Notes: generated by a model not told the origin, from the sequence alone. Shown: positions 17,932-29,069, numbered from the stretch's first letter. The stretch: DNA of 64,000 nucleotides from Vibrio coralliilyticus (GCF_024449095.1 NZ_CP024627.1:2852001-2916000), one strand, 5' to 3'. Numbers and translations: made by a program.

Positions 17932-18008
17932 TGGCGCGCTCGGAAGGATTCGAACCTTCGACCGCCTGGTTCGTAGCCAGGTACTCTATCCAGCTGAGCT
18001 ACGAGCGC
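17932..18008 (-). tRNA. tRNA-Arg (ACG), type A
   Basis: Third type A copy, anticodon ACG, CCA encoded. The spacer upstream of it (towards tRNA-Ser) is unrelated to those inside the 246-bp units. Confidence 0.96.
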
Positions 18009-18091
18009 GCAATGTTCTCTCAAAAGAGAGTTGTGAAGTATATCACACTAACTTTTCTTTAAAACAAAAAAATTGACCATAGGCCAATTAA

Positions 18092-18184
18092 TGGCGGTGA
18101 GGGAGGGATTCGAACCCTCGATGCGGCTACAAACCGCATACTCCCTTAGCAGGGGAGCGCCTTCAGCCTCTCGGCCACCTCACC
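18092..18184 (-). tRNA. tRNA-Ser (GCT)
   Basis: A 93-nt class II tRNA with acceptor GGTGAGG / CCTCACC, discriminator G and encoded CCA. The loop CTGCTAA gives anticodon GCT (reads AGU and AGC). The long variable arm (tatgcggtttgtagccgcat) is typical of tRNA-Ser. Confidence 0.96.
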
Positions 18185-18208
18185 GTTTTATTCCCTGGTA
18201 AGGAAATA

Positions 18209-18285
18209 TGGCGCGCTCGGAAGGATTCGAACCTTCGACCGCCTGGTTCGTAGCCAGGTACTCTATCCAGCTGAGCTACGAGCGC
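18209..18285 (-). tRNA. tRNA-Arg (ACG), type A
   Basis: Same mature sequence as the other type A copies, anticodon ACG, CCA encoded. It sits between the two tRNA-Ser genes. Confidence 0.96.
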
Positions 18286-18328
18286 GCAATGCTTGTTTTA
18301 AAGCAAGCTCCGAGGAGCAGTGCAAGAA

Positions 18329-18421
18329 TGGCGGTGAGGGAGGGATTCGAACCCTCGATGCGGCTACAAACCGCATACTCCCTTAGCAGGGGAGCGCCTT
18401 CAGCCTCTCGGCCACCTCACC
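18329..18421 (-). tRNA. tRNA-Ser (GCT)
   Basis: A second, identical 93-nt copy of the tRNA-Ser at 18092. It is the first gene of the cluster, which starts downstream of csrA, as in the E. coli csrA-serV-argVYZQ region. Confidence 0.96.
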
Positions 18422-18570
18422 GTCTTGCGGAGGCACATATTACGATTTACCGAAAATATGTCAAACATTTTCTTGGTAAAATCAGCAAAAAGTTAACCAA
18501 CCGTTGGCTATTTAATCAAAGCGATACTAATTCGCTCTTTTTACTATAAATGTGCCGAGTGATAATACAA

Positions 18571-18596
18571 AAAAGGCTGACATAATGTCAGCCTTT
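18571..18596. terminator. csrA terminator
   Basis: A perfect 12-bp stem aaaaggctgaca / tgtcagcctttt with a 2-nt taa-centred loop, 8 nt past the csrA stop. The A and T flanks allow action in both directions. Confidence 0.88.
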
Positions 18597-18604
18597 TCGT
18601 GTAA

Positions 18605-18802
18605 TTAGTAGTTGCCTGATGCAGGGTTACCATTACCTTTTTCTGCTTGAATGCGCATGTAGATTTCTTCGCGGTGAACAGACACCTCTTTTGGTGCATT
18701 AACACCAATACGTACCTGGTTGCCTTTAACACCCAGTACTGTGACTGTGACTTCGTCACCGATCATTAGAGTTTCGCCAACGCGGCGAGTTAAAATTAGC
18801 AT
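18605..18802 (-). CDS. csrA: Carbon storage regulator CsrA
   Basis: A 65-residue CsrA/RsmA, full length. This RNA-binding dimer binds GGA motifs in mRNA leaders and is titrated by Csr small RNAs; in Vibrio it controls quorum sensing, virulence and carbon flux. [10 protein letters not shown] at 1-10 forms the first beta strand of the RNA-binding face and Arg44 in VHREEI is the key RNA contact. The frame chosen starts at 18802 with an AAGGAG site ahead. It lies between an aspartokinase upstream and the Ser/Arg tRNA array downstream. Confidence 0.98.
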   Translation of the reverse strand: MLILTRRVGETLMIGDEVTVTVLGVKGNQVRIGVNAPKEVSVHREEIYMRIQAEKGNGNPASGNY

Positions 18803-18894
18803 TCTGTGCTCCTTGAGTAATCTCTGATTTTTCTTGCTACGAGGCCATTATCCAACAAAAGTTATATTTTCGTAAACTCTATTCTCGAACCAAA

Positions 18895-20082
18895 TTAACC
18901 TAAAAAGGCATGTTTTTGCTGGCTACCGAGAGCCTCTGCAGAAGTGATGTAAGCATCATGCAGTATGTTCGCAGCTTTGTCGACGTATTCCGGTTTCAAT
19001 ACCAGCACCAACGACCGCGGATTCACTGCATAGTGCAACACACCCATCCCCTGCTCTGACAGCAAGGCATAAGACGGTTCAACCAATCCTTCGACCTGAA
19101 CGCCCACGACAGTAAGTAGGCTAACGTCTTCACTATTACGGATTTTGTCACCGAAAACCAGATCCAGTTTTGCATAAGCATCGTGTTTTATCACCACACC
19201 TACCCATTCTGCATGGTCGATCACATTCCAAATCGTCACTCCCAACATCTGACATTGCTTCTCAAAGCTACAAAATGTATCTCGGTCGACCTTGATCATT
19301 AGCATCTCACGCTGGATAGCCACACCACAGATAGCCTTCTGGCATTCATGACCTTTCACAAGACTGCCTTGGTTATTATCAAAGGTGGAAAGCACGCGAA
19401 GCGGAACATTGTGTTGCCAAGCATACTGAACCGACGGTAGGTGGAGTACTTTTGCGCCTTTACGTGCCATTTCCTCCATCGAAGGAAAATCAATCACATC
19501 CAGCTTTTTAGCATTAGCCACTGTGCGAGGATCACAAGTGTATATCCCATCAACATCAGTGTAGATCTGGCACTCTTCGGCCTGTAAAGCCCCTGCCAGT
19601 GTGACAGCACTGGTGTCCGAGCCACCTCGGCCTAAAGTCGTGATGTCCCCATTCTCATTAATACCTTGAAACCCTGCAATTATCACTATGTTGTCTTGTG
19701 CTAGGAGCTGTTCAATTGTTGATGTATTAATGTCTTTAATCGTCGCGTCATTGTGTTGATTGTCCGTCACAATATTCGCCTGTGCTCCGGTAAGTGAGCG
19801 TGCGGCATAACCTAATTTATTCAGAGTCATTGCCAGCAGTGCCATCGACACCTGCTCACCAGCAGAAAGCAAAACATCAAGTTCTCGGGCTGTTGGCACG
19901 CTGTCTACTTGCTTTGCCAAATCCATAAGTCGGTTTGTCTCTCCAGACATTGCTGACACGACTACAACAACTTGATTACCATCATTTTTCGCCTTAATGA
20001 TGTGCTTGGCGGCTCTGTGGATTCTTTCAATTGAACCTACAGAGGTTCCACCAAACTTTTGCACGATAAGGGGCTTTTTCAC
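18895..20082 (-). CDS. Aspartate kinase (LysC-type, not riboswitch-linked)
   Basis: A 395-residue monofunctional aspartokinase, which makes aspartyl phosphate for Lys, Met, Thr and diaminopimelate. It has KFGGTSVG at 9-16, the TTLGRGGSDTSAV block near 157-169, and a TDVDGIYTCDPR block near 184-195. The C-terminal third is an ACT-domain pair for feedback control. It is shorter than the lysine-sensitive enzyme at 61976 and resembles the type found between csrA and alaS in Vibrio. No riboswitch-like leader is seen ahead of it. The specific effector cannot be told from sequence. Confidence 0.93.
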   Translation of the reverse strand: MKKPLIVQKFGGTSVGSIERIHRAAKHIIKAKNDGNQVVVVVSAMSGETNRLMDLAKQVDSVPTARELDVLLSAGEQVSMALLAMTLNKLGYAARSLTGAQANIVTDNQHNDATIKDINTSTIEQLLAQDNIVIIAGFQGINENGDITTLGRGGSDTSAVTLAGALQAEECQIYTDVDGIYTCDPRTVANAKKLDVIDFPSMEEMARKGAKVLHLPSVQYAWQHNVPLRVLSTFDNNQGSLVKGHECQKAICGVAIQREMLMIKVDRDTFCSFEKQCQMLGVTIWNVIDHAEWVGVVIKHDAYAKLDLVFGDKIRNSEDVSLLTVVGVQVEGLVEPSYALLSEQGMGVLHYAVNPRSLVLVLKPEYVDKAANILHDAYITSAEALGSQQKHAFLG

Positions 20083-20220
20083 CAGTCTTCACCTTCCCAA
20101 GACCAAAGTCTCATTAGGCTGCTTTCAATTAGTTGAATATTGTCTGCAGCAGTAATAACAAAAACCAAGTCGCTGAATAGCACACAACAACTGCGCCATT
20201 AAACCACTTGGTCAATAGAA

Positions 20221-20257
20221 AAAAATTACGCCCAATCAAACTATTGATTGAGCGTAA
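20221..20257 (-). terminator. alaS terminator
   Basis: Arms ttacgcccaatca (20226-20238) and tgattgagcgtaa (20245-20257) pair with one mismatch. On the minus strand they are followed by a run of T. It lies 18 nt beyond the alaS stop. Confidence 0.85.
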
Positions 20258-20274
20258 AAATATTAAATTAGCTT

Positions 20275-22857
20275 TTAAAGGCGTTCTTCAAGCCATGGCT
20301 GGACTGACTTAATTGCATCAGGAAGCGCGGCAACGTCGGTCCCCCCCGCCTGAGCCATATCAGGACGACCACCACCTTTACCACCAACTTGCTCAGCAAC
20401 CATCTTAACAAGATCACCAGCTTTTACTTTACCGATGAGATCCTTAGTCACGCCCGCGATAAGACCGATCTTCTCACTATTGACGTTCGCCAGCATAACA
20501 ACACCACTCCCCATCTGGTTCTTGATGTCGTCAACCATAGTACGAAGGTTCTTTGGATCAGCCCCTTCCATCGCCGCGATAAGTACCTTAACACCGTTGA
20601 TTTCCTGAGCTTTCCCCATGATGTTTGCGCTTTCTGCCGCAGCCATCTTGTCTTTCAGCTTCTGGATCTCTTTTTCTAACGCTTTCGCTTTTAATACTGA
20701 CTCTGCCAATTTTTCTTCGTACTTCGCTTGTTGCTCTTCGATAGCATCTAGAGCCGCTTCACCAGTGACAGCTTCGATACGACGGATACCTGCGGCGATA
20801 CCACCTTCAGATGTTATCTTGAATAGACCGATGTCGCCGGTGTTCTCTGCGTGGATGCCACCACAAAGTTCAGTAGAGAAATCTCCCATAGACAAGACAC
20901 GCACTTCGTCGTCGTACTTCTCACCGAATAGAGCCATTGCGCCCTTCTGCTTAGCAGACTCAATGTCCATGATATTGGTTTCGATGTTGTGGTTACGACG
21001 AATTTGCGCGTTGACCAGACGCTCGACTTCTTTTAGCTCTGCAGGGGTTACCGCTTCTAGATGAGAGAAGTCAAAACGTAAGTTCTCAGGCTTAACTAGA
21101 GAGCCCTTCTGCGTAACATGCTCGCCTAGAACTTTGCGCAGAGCGGAATGCAGCAAGTGCGTTGCTGAATGGTTCAAAGAGATAGCAGCGCGACGTTCAG
21201 CATCAACAACGGCTTCAACTTCATCACCTTTCGCTAGCACACCCTCCGCTAGAACACCGTGGTGTGCAATGGCATTACCTAGCTTCTGAGTATCTTCTAC
21301 TTGGAACAGGCCAGATTCAGTTTTTAGAATACCAACGTCACCACACTGGCCGCCTGATTCTGCGTAGAATGGTGTTTCACCAAGGATGATGATCGCTTTA
21401 TCACCAGCTGATAAAGAGCTCGTTGCTTCACCTTCAACAAAGATTTCAGCAACATTGCTCTTACCTTCCGTACCTGTGTAGCCGCAGAACTCGGTTTGCT
21501 CTTCCGTTTTGATCGTTGCGTTGTAATCAGTACCAAATTGACCAGCTTCACGAGCTCGTTGGCGCTGCGCTTCCATCGCTTTCTCGAAACCTTCTTCATC
21601 GATCGCAAAATCACGCTCGCGCGCAACATCGTTGGTTAAGTCTGCCGGGAAGCCATAGGTATCATAAAGCTTAAATACGGTTTCCCCATCAAGAACCTTA
21701 CCCTCTAGGTTATCCAGAGCCTCATTGAGGATAGCCATGCCACGCTCTAGGGTACGACCAAAGTTTTCTTCCTCAATTCTCAGCACTTTTTCTACAACCG
21801 CTTGTTGCTTTTTAAGCTCTTCGCCCGCAGTACCCATGACTTCAGCAAGAACACCAACCAGTTTGTGGAAGAATACTCCCTTCGCCCCCAGCTTGTTACC
21901 ATGACGAACAGCACGACGAATGATACGACGTAGCACGTAACCACGACCTTCGTTTGAAGGCATCACACCATCAACGATCAAGAATGAACATGAACGTATG
22001 TGGTCTGCAATAACGCGTAGTGATTGATTAGATAGGTCTTCGTAGCCGATCGTTTCTGCTGCCGCTTTGATTAGCTGTTGGAAAACGTCGATTTCGTAGT
22101 TTGAGTGCACGCCTTGCATGATTGCAGAAATACGCTCAATACCCATACCGGTATCAACAGCAGGCTTAGGTAGCGGCTCCATCGTACCATCTGCATGACG
22201 GTTAAACTGCATGAAAACGTTGTTCCAGATTTCGATGAAACGGTCACCGTCTTCTTCAGGTGTACCTGGGCGTCCACCCCAAATATGTTCACCGTGATCG
22301 TAGAAGATCTCCGTACATGGACCACAAGGACCTGTGTCACCCATAGTCCAGAAGTTATCTGACTCGTACTGTTTACCGCCTTCTTTATCACCGATACGGA
22401 CGATACGATCAGCTGGCACACCAACTTTCTTGTTCCAGATGTCAAATGCCTCGTCATCAGTTTCGTACACGGTAACCAGTAAACGATCTTTCGGCAGCTG
22501 AAGTGTTTCGGTTAGGAATTCCCATGCAAAGGCAATTGCATCTTCTTTGAAATAATCACCGAAGCTGAAATTACCCAACATTTCGAAAAACGTATGATGG
22601 CGGGCTGTAAAACCAACATTTTCAAGATCATTGTGTTTACCACCTGCACGTACACAACGCTGAGCTGTCGTTGCTCGTGTGTAGGCACGCTTTTCAGCGC
22701 CTAAGAAGCAATCTTTGAATTGATTCATACCTGCGTTTGTGAATAGCAGGGTTGGATCGTTATGTGGAACCAACGATGAACTGTCTACGATTTGGTGTCC
22801 TTTGCTCTCAAAAAACTTGAGGAACGCGTTACGAACCTCATCAGTGCTCATGTACAT
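20275..22857 (-). CDS. alaS: Alanyl-tRNA synthetase
   Basis: An 860-residue class II synthetase, normal length, that charges tRNA-Ala. The N-terminal catalytic core has [15 protein letters not shown] near residues 35-49 and [20 protein letters not shown] near 83-102. The editing domain, which removes Ser and Gly from tRNA-Ala, shows [12 protein letters not shown] around residue 560 and a [11 protein letters not shown] block around 665. The C-terminal domain carries the oligomerisation coiled coil and a [15 protein letters not shown] block. The start may be the ATG at 22857 or, six bases on, at 22851 ([10 protein letters not shown]); a GGAAGAG site favours the former. Confidence 0.98.
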   Translation of the reverse strand: MYMSTDEVRNAFLKFFESKGHQIVDSSSLVPHNDPTLLFTNAGMNQFKDCFLGAEKRAYTRATTAQRCVRAGGKHNDLENVGFTARHHTFFEMLGNFSFGDYFKEDAIAFAWEFLTETLQLPKDRLLVTVYETDDEAFDIWNKKVGVPADRIVRIGDKEGGKQYESDNFWTMGDTGPCGPCTEIFYDHGEHIWGGRPGTPEEDGDRFIEIWNNVFMQFNRHADGTMEPLPKPAVDTGMGIERISAIMQGVHSNYEIDVFQQLIKAAAETIGYEDLSNQSLRVIADHIRSCSFLIVDGVMPSNEGRGYVLRRIIRRAVRHGNKLGAKGVFFHKLVGVLAEVMGTAGEELKKQQAVVEKVLRIEEENFGRTLERGMAILNEALDNLEGKVLDGETVFKLYDTYGFPADLTNDVARERDFAIDEEGFEKAMEAQRQRAREAGQFGTDYNATIKTEEQTEFCGYTGTEGKSNVAEIFVEGEATSSLSAGDKAIIILGETPFYAESGGQCGDVGILKTESGLFQVEDTQKLGNAIAHHGVLAEGVLAKGDEVEAVVDAERRAAISLNHSATHLLHSALRKVLGEHVTQKGSLVKPENLRFDFSHLEAVTPAELKEVERLVNAQIRRNHNIETNIMDIESAKQKGAMALFGEKYDDEVRVLSMGDFSTELCGGIHAENTGDIGLFKITSEGGIAAGIRRIEAVTGEAALDAIEEQQAKYEEKLAESVLKAKALEKEIQKLKDKMAAAESANIMGKAQEINGVKVLIAAMEGADPKNLRTMVDDIKNQMGSGVVMLANVNSEKIGLIAGVTKDLIGKVKAGDLVKMVAEQVGGKGGGRPDMAQAGGTDVAALPDAIKSVQPWLEERL

Positions 22858-22998
22858 GCAGCTCTTCCTGAAAATAGTCGAGTTAGAATTTTGCGCTATT
22901 GTAGATCATGGTTAACGCTTCGACTAGTTTTCTCGCAGAAAAGAACGGAATGATGTGTTAATGCAACGTAAATCTATAAATCGCGCGGTTACTTAATA

Positions 22999-23463
22999 TC
23001 AGTCCTCGTTATCAGAGATCAGAGCATAGCTAATTTGTTCAAAACTATACCCCCGGTATTGAAGAAAACGCACCTGTTTGGCGTACTCTTTTTGGTCCTT
23101 AGCGTGGATTCCTTTGAATTTCTTCTCCGCTGCATTTTTTGCTAACTCGAACCAATCTTGTGGCTCTTCTTCCATTGCTTGATCAATAACTGAATCAGGT
23201 ACTCGTTTTTGTTTAAGCTCTTGGCGAATTCGACGCTCTCCGTACCCTTTATAGACATGTTGCCTTATCTGGCTTTTTGCGAAACGCAGATCATCAAGAT
23301 AGTTATGATCTAAACAAAAATTGACAGCTTCTTGAATCGCATCGTCATCGTACCCCTTCATTGCGAGCTTCTGATACAGCTCATATTCTCCGTGATCACG
23401 CCGACTAAGAAGGTAAATCGCCATTTCTTTACTGGATAAAGTGGGAGGCTTACGTTGAAACAT
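22999..23463 (-). CDS. recX: Regulatory protein RecX
   Basis: A 154-residue RecX, which caps RecA filaments and inhibits RecA strand exchange. It has the three-helix-bundle repeats of the family: [19 protein letters not shown] near residues 14-32, [20 protein letters not shown] near 61-80, and a C-terminal [12 protein letters not shown] block. It lies 80 nt downstream of recA on the same strand with a weak terminator between, so it is made from recA read-through, as in E. coli, and is thereby SOS controlled. Confidence 0.96.
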   Translation of the reverse strand: MFQRKPPTLSSKEMAIYLLSRRDHGEYELYQKLAMKGYDDDAIQEAVNFCLDHNYLDDLRFAKSQIRQHVYKGYGERRIRQELKQKRVPDSVIDQAMEEEPQDWFELAKNAAEKKFKGIHAKDQKEYAKQVRFLQYRGYSFEQISYALISDNED

Positions 23464-23500
23464 AATAAGTAATTGATTATTCCATCACACCAAATACAAC

Positions 23501-23524
23501 AAAGCCCTGCTGTTGCAGGGCTTT
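23501..23524 (-). terminator. Attenuating terminator between recA and recX
   Basis: A perfect stem aaagccctgc / gcagggcttt with a 4-nt loop. On the minus strand the following tract (tgttgtattt) is only moderately T-rich, so partial read-through into recX is expected. Confidence 0.75.
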
Positions 23525-23545
23525 AAATTTAGTAACCAGATAACT

Positions 23546-24592
23546 TTATAGCTCTTCTTGCTCTGGCATTTCACCTAACTCAGCGTCATCTGGTTGGATT
23601 TCTGCTGGAGTCAGTAAGAGCTCGCGTAATTTGGTGTCAATTTGCTGAGCGGCAGCTGGGTTTTCACGTAAGTACTTACATGCATTGGCTTTACCTTGGC
23701 CAATTTTATCACCATTGTAGCTATACCAAGCGCCAGCTTTTTCAACTAGCTTATTCTTCACACCTAAGTCAATCAACTCACCTTCACGGTTAAAGCCTGC
23801 GCCGTACATAATCTGAGTTTCTGCTTGTTTGAACGGCGCCGCGATCTTGTTCTTAACCACTTTAATACGAGTTTCGTTACCCACCACTTCGTCACCTTCC
23901 TTGATAGACCCTGTGCGGCGAATATCAAGACGAACAGAAGCGTAGAATTTTAGCGCATTACCACCCGTTGTGGTTTCAGGGTTACCAAACATCACACCAA
24001 TCTTCATACGGATTTGGTTGATGAAAATACACATACAGTTTGACTGTTTCAGGTTACCCGTTAACTTACGCATAGCTTGGGAAAGCATACGAGCTTGAAG
24101 ACCCATGTGGCTGTCGCCCATTTCCCCTTCAATTTCAGCTTTAGGTGTTAGAGCCGCAACTGAGTCAACGACCATAACATCGATAGCGCCAGATCGAGCT
24201 AATGCATCACAGATCTCAAGCGCTTGTTCACCCGTATCTGGCTGAGAAACCAGTAGGGCATCAATATCTACACCCAGTTTCTTAGCGTAGACAGGATCCA
24301 AAGCGTGCTCGGCATCGATAAAGGCACAAGTTTTACCCTCACGTTGTGCTGCTGCAATCAACTCAAGGGTTAACGTTGTTTTACCTGAAGATTCAGGGCC
24401 ATATACTTCAACGATACGCCCCATTGGCAGACCACCAGCACCAAGTGCGATGTCGAGAGAAAGTGAGCCTGTAGAGATGGTTTCGACATCCATAGCGCGG
24501 TTGTCACCAAGGCGCATAATAGAGCCTTTACCGAATTGCTTTTCAATCTGACCGAGCGCAGCGGCGAGCGCTTTCTGTTTGTTATCGTCCAT
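23546..24592 (-). CDS. recA: Recombinase RecA
   Basis: A 348-residue RecA, which forms filaments on single-stranded DNA, carries out strand exchange and triggers LexA cleavage. It shows Walker A GPESSGKT at 65-72, the [11 protein letters not shown]alker B block near 139-148, the QAMRKL loop 1 region, and an acidic C-terminal tail ([14 protein letters not shown]). The open frame extends upstream to 24673, but [14 protein letters not shown] is the conserved start and GGAGAAAGTG precedes it at 24592. The upstream extension covers the promoter region next to the LexA box. Confidence 0.98.
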   Translation of the reverse strand: MDDNKQKALAAALGQIEKQFGKGSIMRLGDNRAMDVETISTGSLSLDIALGAGGLPMGRIVEVYGPESSGKTTLTLELIAAAQREGKTCAFIDAEHALDPVYAKKLGVDIDALLVSQPDTGEQALEICDALARSGAIDVMVVDSVAALTPKAEIEGEMGDSHMGLQARMLSQAMRKLTGNLKQSNCMCIFINQIRMKIGVMFGNPETTTGGNALKFYASVRLDIRRTGSIKEGDEVVGNETRIKVVKNKIAAPFKQAETQIMYGAGFNREGELIDLGVKNKLVEKAGAWYSYNGDKIGQGKANACKYLRENPAAAQQIDTKLRELLLTPAEIQPDDAELGEMPEQEEL

Positions 24593-24688
24593 CACTTTCT
24601 CCGATTTGTTCATCAATACATTGATGATCTTTGAATTCTTCTGTTCTGCTCTGGAACCATCCTGAGCAATCAATGAAAATCATTATAC

Positions 24689-24704
24689 TGTTGATTCATA
24701 CAGT
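24689..24704. promoter_or_regulatory. LexA (SOS) box of recA
   Basis: CTGT-N8-ACAG (ctgttgattcatacag) matches the gamma-proteobacterial SOS box. Its position, about 97 bp ahead of the recA start, fits repression of recA by LexA. Confidence 0.9.
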
Positions 24705-24784
24705 GTCCATAGCTGCAGACAATTTTTTTAGATATAGATCATATCTATTTAATTTCTAAAAGTTTTTATTTTAAATCTCTCCGA

Positions 24785-25291
24785 TTACTCACGCTGACTT
24801 ACTTCTTCATACAGTACCTTTAGCGCAACTTCGACCGCTTGCCTGCGAACTTCACTCCGGTTGCCATCAAAGCTGTATGTCGCCGCTTTCAGCCATCCAG
24901 TTTCCTTAGCCCAAGCAAAACACACTGTACCTACAGGTTTTTCGACACTTCCACCATCCGGTCCTGCAATACCGCTGATGGATACGCCAATATTCGCCTT
25001 TGAATGCTTGATCGCACCTTGCACCATTTCAATAACAGTTTCTTCACTCACCGCACCATGATCAACCAGTGTCGAATCTTTAACACCGAGCATTTCCATT
25101 TTCGCTTCATTACTGTACGTAATAAATGCACGGTCAAACCAAGCCGAGCTGCCAGCAATATCGGTAATTGCGGCAGAGACACCACCGCCAGTGCAAGACT
25201 CTGCAGTGGACAGAATTAAATTATGCTGTTTCAGGCATTCGCCTAATTTTTGAGACAGTTTGTGCAACGCCGCCATATCTAAAACTCTCAT
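24785..25291 (-). CDS. pncC: Nicotinamide-nucleotide amidase (CinA C-terminal family)
   Basis: A 168-residue stand-alone CinA C-terminal domain. The family member PncC deamidates NMN to NaMN in pyridine-nucleotide recycling. Signature blocks are [18 protein letters not shown] at 28-45, [12 protein letters not shown] near 59-70, [13 protein letters not shown] near 104-116 and [10 protein letters not shown]. It sits between recA and mutS, the usual gamma-proteobacterial place, and is divergent from mutS with 69 nt between the starts. Confidence 0.95.
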   Translation of the reverse strand: MRVLDMAALHKLSQKLGECLKQHNLILSTAESCTGGGVSAAITDIAGSSAWFDRAFITYSNEAKMEMLGVKDSTLVDHGAVSEETVIEMVQGAIKHSKANIGVSISGIAGPDGGSVEKPVGTVCFAWAKETGWLKAATYSFDGNRSEVRRQAVEVALKVLYEEVSQRE

Positions 25292-25360
25292 TGTGACTTT
25301 TCGCCAATCCGTGATTCACGTATCCTAAGCCGCAATAGAAATAAACAAAAGATCTGAACC

Positions 25361-27925
25361 GTGAAAGCTGAACAAAAACATACGCCCATGATGCAGCAAT
25401 ACCTCAAGCTTAAGGCTGAGAACCCAGATATATTGCTGTTCTACCGAATGGGGGATTTCTATGAGCTTTTTTATGACGATGCTAAACGCGCATCCCAGTT
25501 GCTGGATATCTCACTAACAAAACGCGGCGCTTCTGCTGGTGAGCCGATACCAATGGCCGGCGTCCCGTTTCATGCCGTGGAAGGATATTTGGCTAAGCTT
25601 GTTCAGCTAGGTGAATCAGTTGCGATCTGCGAACAAATTGGTGATCCCGCGACCAGCAAAGGCCCAGTAGAACGCAAAGTTGTTCGTATAGTGACACCGG
25701 GAACCGTCACCGATGAAGCCCTCCTCTCGGAACGTATCGACAATCTTATTGCCGCTATCTACCACCACGATGGTAAATTCGGGTACGCCACACTGGATGT
25801 CACGTCAGGGCGCTTTCAGCTTATGGAACCCGAGACTGAGGAAGCGATGGCCGCAGAGCTCCAGCGGACCTCACCGAGAGAGCTATTATTTCCAGAAGAT
25901 TTCGAACCCGTCGAACTGATGGCCGCTCGCAACGGTAATCGCCGTCGTCCCGTTTGGGAGTTTGAGTTGGATACCGCTAAGCAGCAGTTGAATCAACAGT
26001 TTGGTACTCGTGATCTTGTCGGTTTCGGCGTAGAACAAGCGAAGCTCGGGCTCTGCGCTGCGGGCTGTTTGATTCAGTATGTTAAAGACACACAACGTAC
26101 CGCTTTGCCGCATATTCGCTCTCTCACTTACGATCGTCAGGATCATTCTGTCATTCTTGATGCCGCGACTCGTCGCAATCTCGAAATTACTCAGAACCTC
26201 GCAGGCGGAACTGATAACACACTTGCTGAAGTGCTTGACCACACTGCCACACCAATGGGTAGCCGTATGTTAAAACGTTGGCTTCACCAGCCAATGCGCG
26301 ACATCAACACCCTCAATCACCGCCTAGACGCGATCAGTGAGTTGAAAGAGTTGACTCTGTTTGCTGACTTACACCCCGTACTCAAACAGATCGGAGACAT
26401 CGAACGTATCTTGGCGCGTCTTGCTTTGCGCAGTGCCCGCCCGCGTGATATGGCACGTTTACGTCATGCAATGCAACAACTGCCTGAATTATCTGAGTCT
26501 ATGGCAACGCTAGTACATCCATATCTGGTTAAACTCGGCCAGTATGCCGCTCCACAAGAGGAAGTCTGTGAACTTCTCGAACGTGCTATCAAAGAAAACC
26601 CACCCGTGGTGATCCGAGATGGCGGTGTCATCGCTGAAGGGTATAATGCTGAGCTCGACGAATGGCGAAAATTAGCCGACGGTGCGACTGAGTATCTGGA
26701 AAAAATGGAACAGGAAGAGCGTGAACGTCATAGCATAGATACGCTCAAAGTTGGTTATAACAACGTACATGGCTTCTTCATCCAAGTCAGCCGAGGACAA
26801 AGCCACTTGGTGCCACCACATTATGTTCGCCGTCAAACGCTGAAAAATGCAGAGCGTTACATCATTCCTGAGCTGAAAGAACATGAAGATAAGGTGCTTA
26901 ACTCCAAATCGAAGGCATTGGCGCTTGAGAAACAGTTGTGGGAAGAACTGTTTGACCTTTTAATGCCCCATCTAGAAAAGCTGCAGAATTTGGCTTCAGC
27001 GATTGCCCAAATTGACGTGCTGCAAAACTTAGCCGAACGTGCCGATAGCCTAGATTACTGCCGCCCTGTACTCAGTCAGCAAGCTGGTATCCACATTCAA
27101 GCAGGCCGACATCCCGTGGTTGAACAAGTCCTTGAAGAACCGTTCATTGCTAACCCTATTGAGCTTAATCCACAACGTAAGATGCTGATCATTACTGGCC
27201 CAAACATGGGCGGTAAATCGACCTACATGCGTCAAACCGCGCTGATTGCACTGATGGCTCATATTGGCTCCTACGTACCGGCAGAATCAGCCCATATTGG
27301 TTCTATTGATCGCATTTTTACTCGCATCGGCGCCTCAGATGATCTTGCATCAGGCCGCTCAACGTTCATGGTTGAGATGACCGAAACCGCGAATATTCTT
27401 CACAACGCCACAGCAAACAGCTTAGTTTTAATGGATGAGATTGGTCGAGGCACCAGTACTTATGATGGTTTATCACTGGCTTGGGCAAGTGCAGAGTGGT
27501 TGGCAAAAGAGCTCGGCTCCATGACCTTATTTGCCACCCACTATTTTGAGTTGACCGAGCTACCGAACCAAATACCGAATTTGGCTAACGTCCATCTAGA
27601 CGCGGTTGAGCATGGCGATACCATTGCCTTTATGCACGCTGTTCAGGAAGGGGCTGCCAGTAAGTCTTATGGTCTCGCCGTTGCTGGGCTCGCTGGCGTG
27701 CCAAAAAGCGTGATCAAAAATGCTCGAGCGAAACTGACTCAGCTTGAACAGCTTAGCCATGGCGACAATAGCAATACCACCAGCAGCGCAGTAGACATTG
27801 CTAATCAACTGAGCCTGATTCCAGAGCCAAGCGAAGTGGAAGAGGCGCTATCAGGCATCGACCCTGACGACCTCACTCCTAGACAGGCATTGGAAGCTCT
27901 TTATCGGCTGAAAAAATTAATGTAG
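25361..27925 (+). CDS. mutS: DNA mismatch repair protein MutS
   Basis: An 854-residue MutS with a GTG start. It recognises mispairs and recruits MutL. The mismatch-wedge motif GDFYELF at 31-37 has the Phe33 and Glu35 that contact the mispair. The ATPase part has Walker A GPNMGGKS at about 613-620, followed by [13 protein letters not shown] (Walker B with signature) and a FATHYFEL switch. The C-terminal [17 protein letters not shown] is the tetramer-forming tail. The GTG is chosen because [17 protein letters not shown] directly follows it, and no better ATG lies upstream. Confidence 0.98.
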   Translation: MKAEQKHTPMMQQYLKLKAENPDILLFYRMGDFYELFYDDAKRASQLLDISLTKRGASAGEPIPMAGVPFHAVEGYLAKLVQLGESVAICEQIGDPATSKGPVERKVVRIVTPGTVTDEALLSERIDNLIAAIYHHDGKFGYATLDVTSGRFQLMEPETEEAMAAELQRTSPRELLFPEDFEPVELMAARNGNRRRPVWEFELDTAKQQLNQQFGTRDLVGFGVEQAKLGLCAAGCLIQYVKDTQRTALPHIRSLTYDRQDHSVILDAATRRNLEITQNLAGGTDNTLAEVLDHTATPMGSRMLKRWLHQPMRDINTLNHRLDAISELKELTLFADLHPVLKQIGDIERILARLALRSARPRDMARLRHAMQQLPELSESMATLVHPYLVKLGQYAAPQEEVCELLERAIKENPPVVIRDGGVIAEGYNAELDEWRKLADGATEYLEKMEQEERERHSIDTLKVGYNNVHGFFIQVSRGQSHLVPPHYVRRQTLKNAERYIIPELKEHEDKVLNSKSKALALEKQLWEELFDLLMPHLEKLQNLASAIAQIDVLQNLAERADSLDYCRPVLSQQAGIHIQAGRHPVVEQVLEEPFIANPIELNPQRKMLIITGPNMGGKSTYMRQTALIALMAHIGSYVPAESAHIGSIDRIFTRIGASDDLASGRSTFMVEMTETANILHNATANSLVLMDEIGRGTSTYDGLSLAWASAEWLAKELGSMTLFATHYFELTELPNQIPNLANVHLDAVEHGDTIAFMHAVQEGAASKSYGLAVAGLAGVPKSVIKNARAKLTQLEQLSHGDNSNTTSSAVDIANQLSLIPEPSEVEEALSGIDPDDLTPRQALEALYRLKKLM

Positions 27926-27933
27926 TAAAAACA

Positions 27934-27970
27934 AAACGGCAGCTCTTCACTTATAGAGGAGCTGCCGTTT
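27934..27970. terminator. Terminator between mutS and lptG
   Basis: A perfect 12-bp stem aaacggcagctc / gagctgccgttt around a 13-nt loop, flanked by A and T tracts. It serves the two converging genes. Confidence 0.8.
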
Positions 27971-27995
27971 GGTTTCTCAGCGCATAAATTTCTGT

Positions 27996-29066
27996 TTAGA
28001 GCTTTCTGCGCAGTAGCATCAATGCCACTGATAAAAAGACGATGCTTGGCATCACAGCACCAAAGACTGGTGGAATGCTATAAACCAAACTGAGTGGGCC
28101 AAAGAATTCACTGGAAATATAGAAAGTAAAACCGGCTACCACACCAGATAGAATACGTGCCCCCATTGTTACACTGCGCAGTGGGCCAAAGATGAACGAC
28201 AGCGCCATCAACATCATTACCGCAATAGAGAATGGCTGAGTGACTTTGCGCCACAAGGCCAACTCATAACGAGAGGCGTCCTGCTCAGAAGCCTTGAGGT
28301 AAGTAACATAATCATATAAACCGCTCAGTGATAGCTCTTCGGGCTTGACCGTCACTACCGCCAATTTGTCAGGCGCTAAAGAGGTCGTCCAACGATACTC
28401 AGGCAAATTGGTTTTGGAGATTTCCACTTCATCCAACATCTCCGTTAACTGAACGTCTTTCATTACCCAAGTGTTATCGGACAAATAATCCACTTCCGCT
28501 GCATGCACGACACTTTCCAACTGTTTATCATTGTTGAAACGCCACATATTCAAGCCATAAAGTTTATCGTCCTCAACTTTACCAAGAAAAATAAAATCGT
28601 TCGCATCACGTGCCCAGACACCGGTTCTCACCGACATAATCGCCCCACCAGATGTGGTAAAAGCACGCAGGTCACGCGCCATCTTCTGAGCTTGGGGCGC
28701 CCCCCACTGGCCAAGTAACGTCACTAACACCATCAAAGGCACAGCTGTCTTCAATACCGACAATCCGATATCCAATTTCGAGTAGCCCGCCGCCTGCATG
28801 ACCACCAGTTCAGAACTCGAAGCAAGCATCCCCAAGCCAATCAAAGCACCAAGCAAAGCCGCCATGGGGAAAAACATTTCAACATCACGAGGAATACTCA
28901 GCAGTACGTAGAACAAAGCTTGAAGTAAGTCGTAGCTACCCTGACCCACTTTGCGTAACTGCTCCACATACTTAATGATCGCAGACAAGCCAACAAAGGT
29001 CGCGAGCACCAGCGATGTGGTTGCAATGATGGTTCTGCCAATATAAAGATCGAGAATTTTAAACAC
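27996..29066 (-). CDS. lptG: LPS export permease LptG
   Basis: A 356-residue YjgP/YjgQ family protein. With LptF and the LptB ATPase it extracts lipopolysaccharide from the inner membrane and feeds the LptC-LptA-LptD bridge. The N-terminus LDLYIGRTIIATTSLVLAT holds TM1; about six TM segments flank a large periplasmic beta-jellyroll (about 130-260). TM3-TM4 include SSELVVMQAAGYSKLDIG near 82-99, which contains the coupling-helix region that docks on LptB. It follows lptF by only 3 nt, so the two are one operon, ending at the terminator shared with mutS. Confidence 0.96.
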   Translation of the reverse strand: MFKILDLYIGRTIIATTSLVLATFVGLSAIIKYVEQLRKVGQGSYDLLQALFYVLLSIPRDVEMFFPMAALLGALIGLGMLASSSELVVMQAAGYSKLDIGLSVLKTAVPLMVLVTLLGQWGAPQAQKMARDLRAFTTSGGAIMSVRTGVWARDANDFIFLGKVEDDKLYGLNMWRFNNDKQLESVVHAAEVDYLSDNTWVMKDVQLTEMLDEVEISKTNLPEYRWTTSLAPDKLAVVTVKPEELSLSGLYDYVTYLKASEQDASRYELALWRKVTQPFSIAVMMLMALSFIFGPLRSVTMGARILSGVVAGFTFYISSEFFGPLSLVYSIPPVFGAVMPSIVFLSVALMLLRRKL

Positions 29067-29069
29067 GAC

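Larger units (their letters stand above)
17440..18008 (-). repeat. 246-bp tandem duplication of a tRNA-Arg pair
   Basis: The unit is tRNA-Arg type A, 51-nt spacer, tRNA-Arg type B, 41-nt spacer: 246 bp in all. It starts at 17440 and 17686, and a third, partial copy starts at 17932. tRNA copies are identical while the spacers differ by a few bases, which shows a unit duplication followed by drift in unselected DNA. Confidence 0.9.

Noticed and set aside
17440..18421. Regular repeats that might look like a CRISPR array
   Set aside because: The repeats are complete tRNA genes with cloverleaf pairing, and spacers are related to each other.
18208..18549. Plus-strand ORF of 113 codons with repeated EGFEPS phrases
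   Set aside because: The repeated peptide comes from the opposite strand of tRNA-Arg and tRNA-Ser genes; a known false-ORF pattern.
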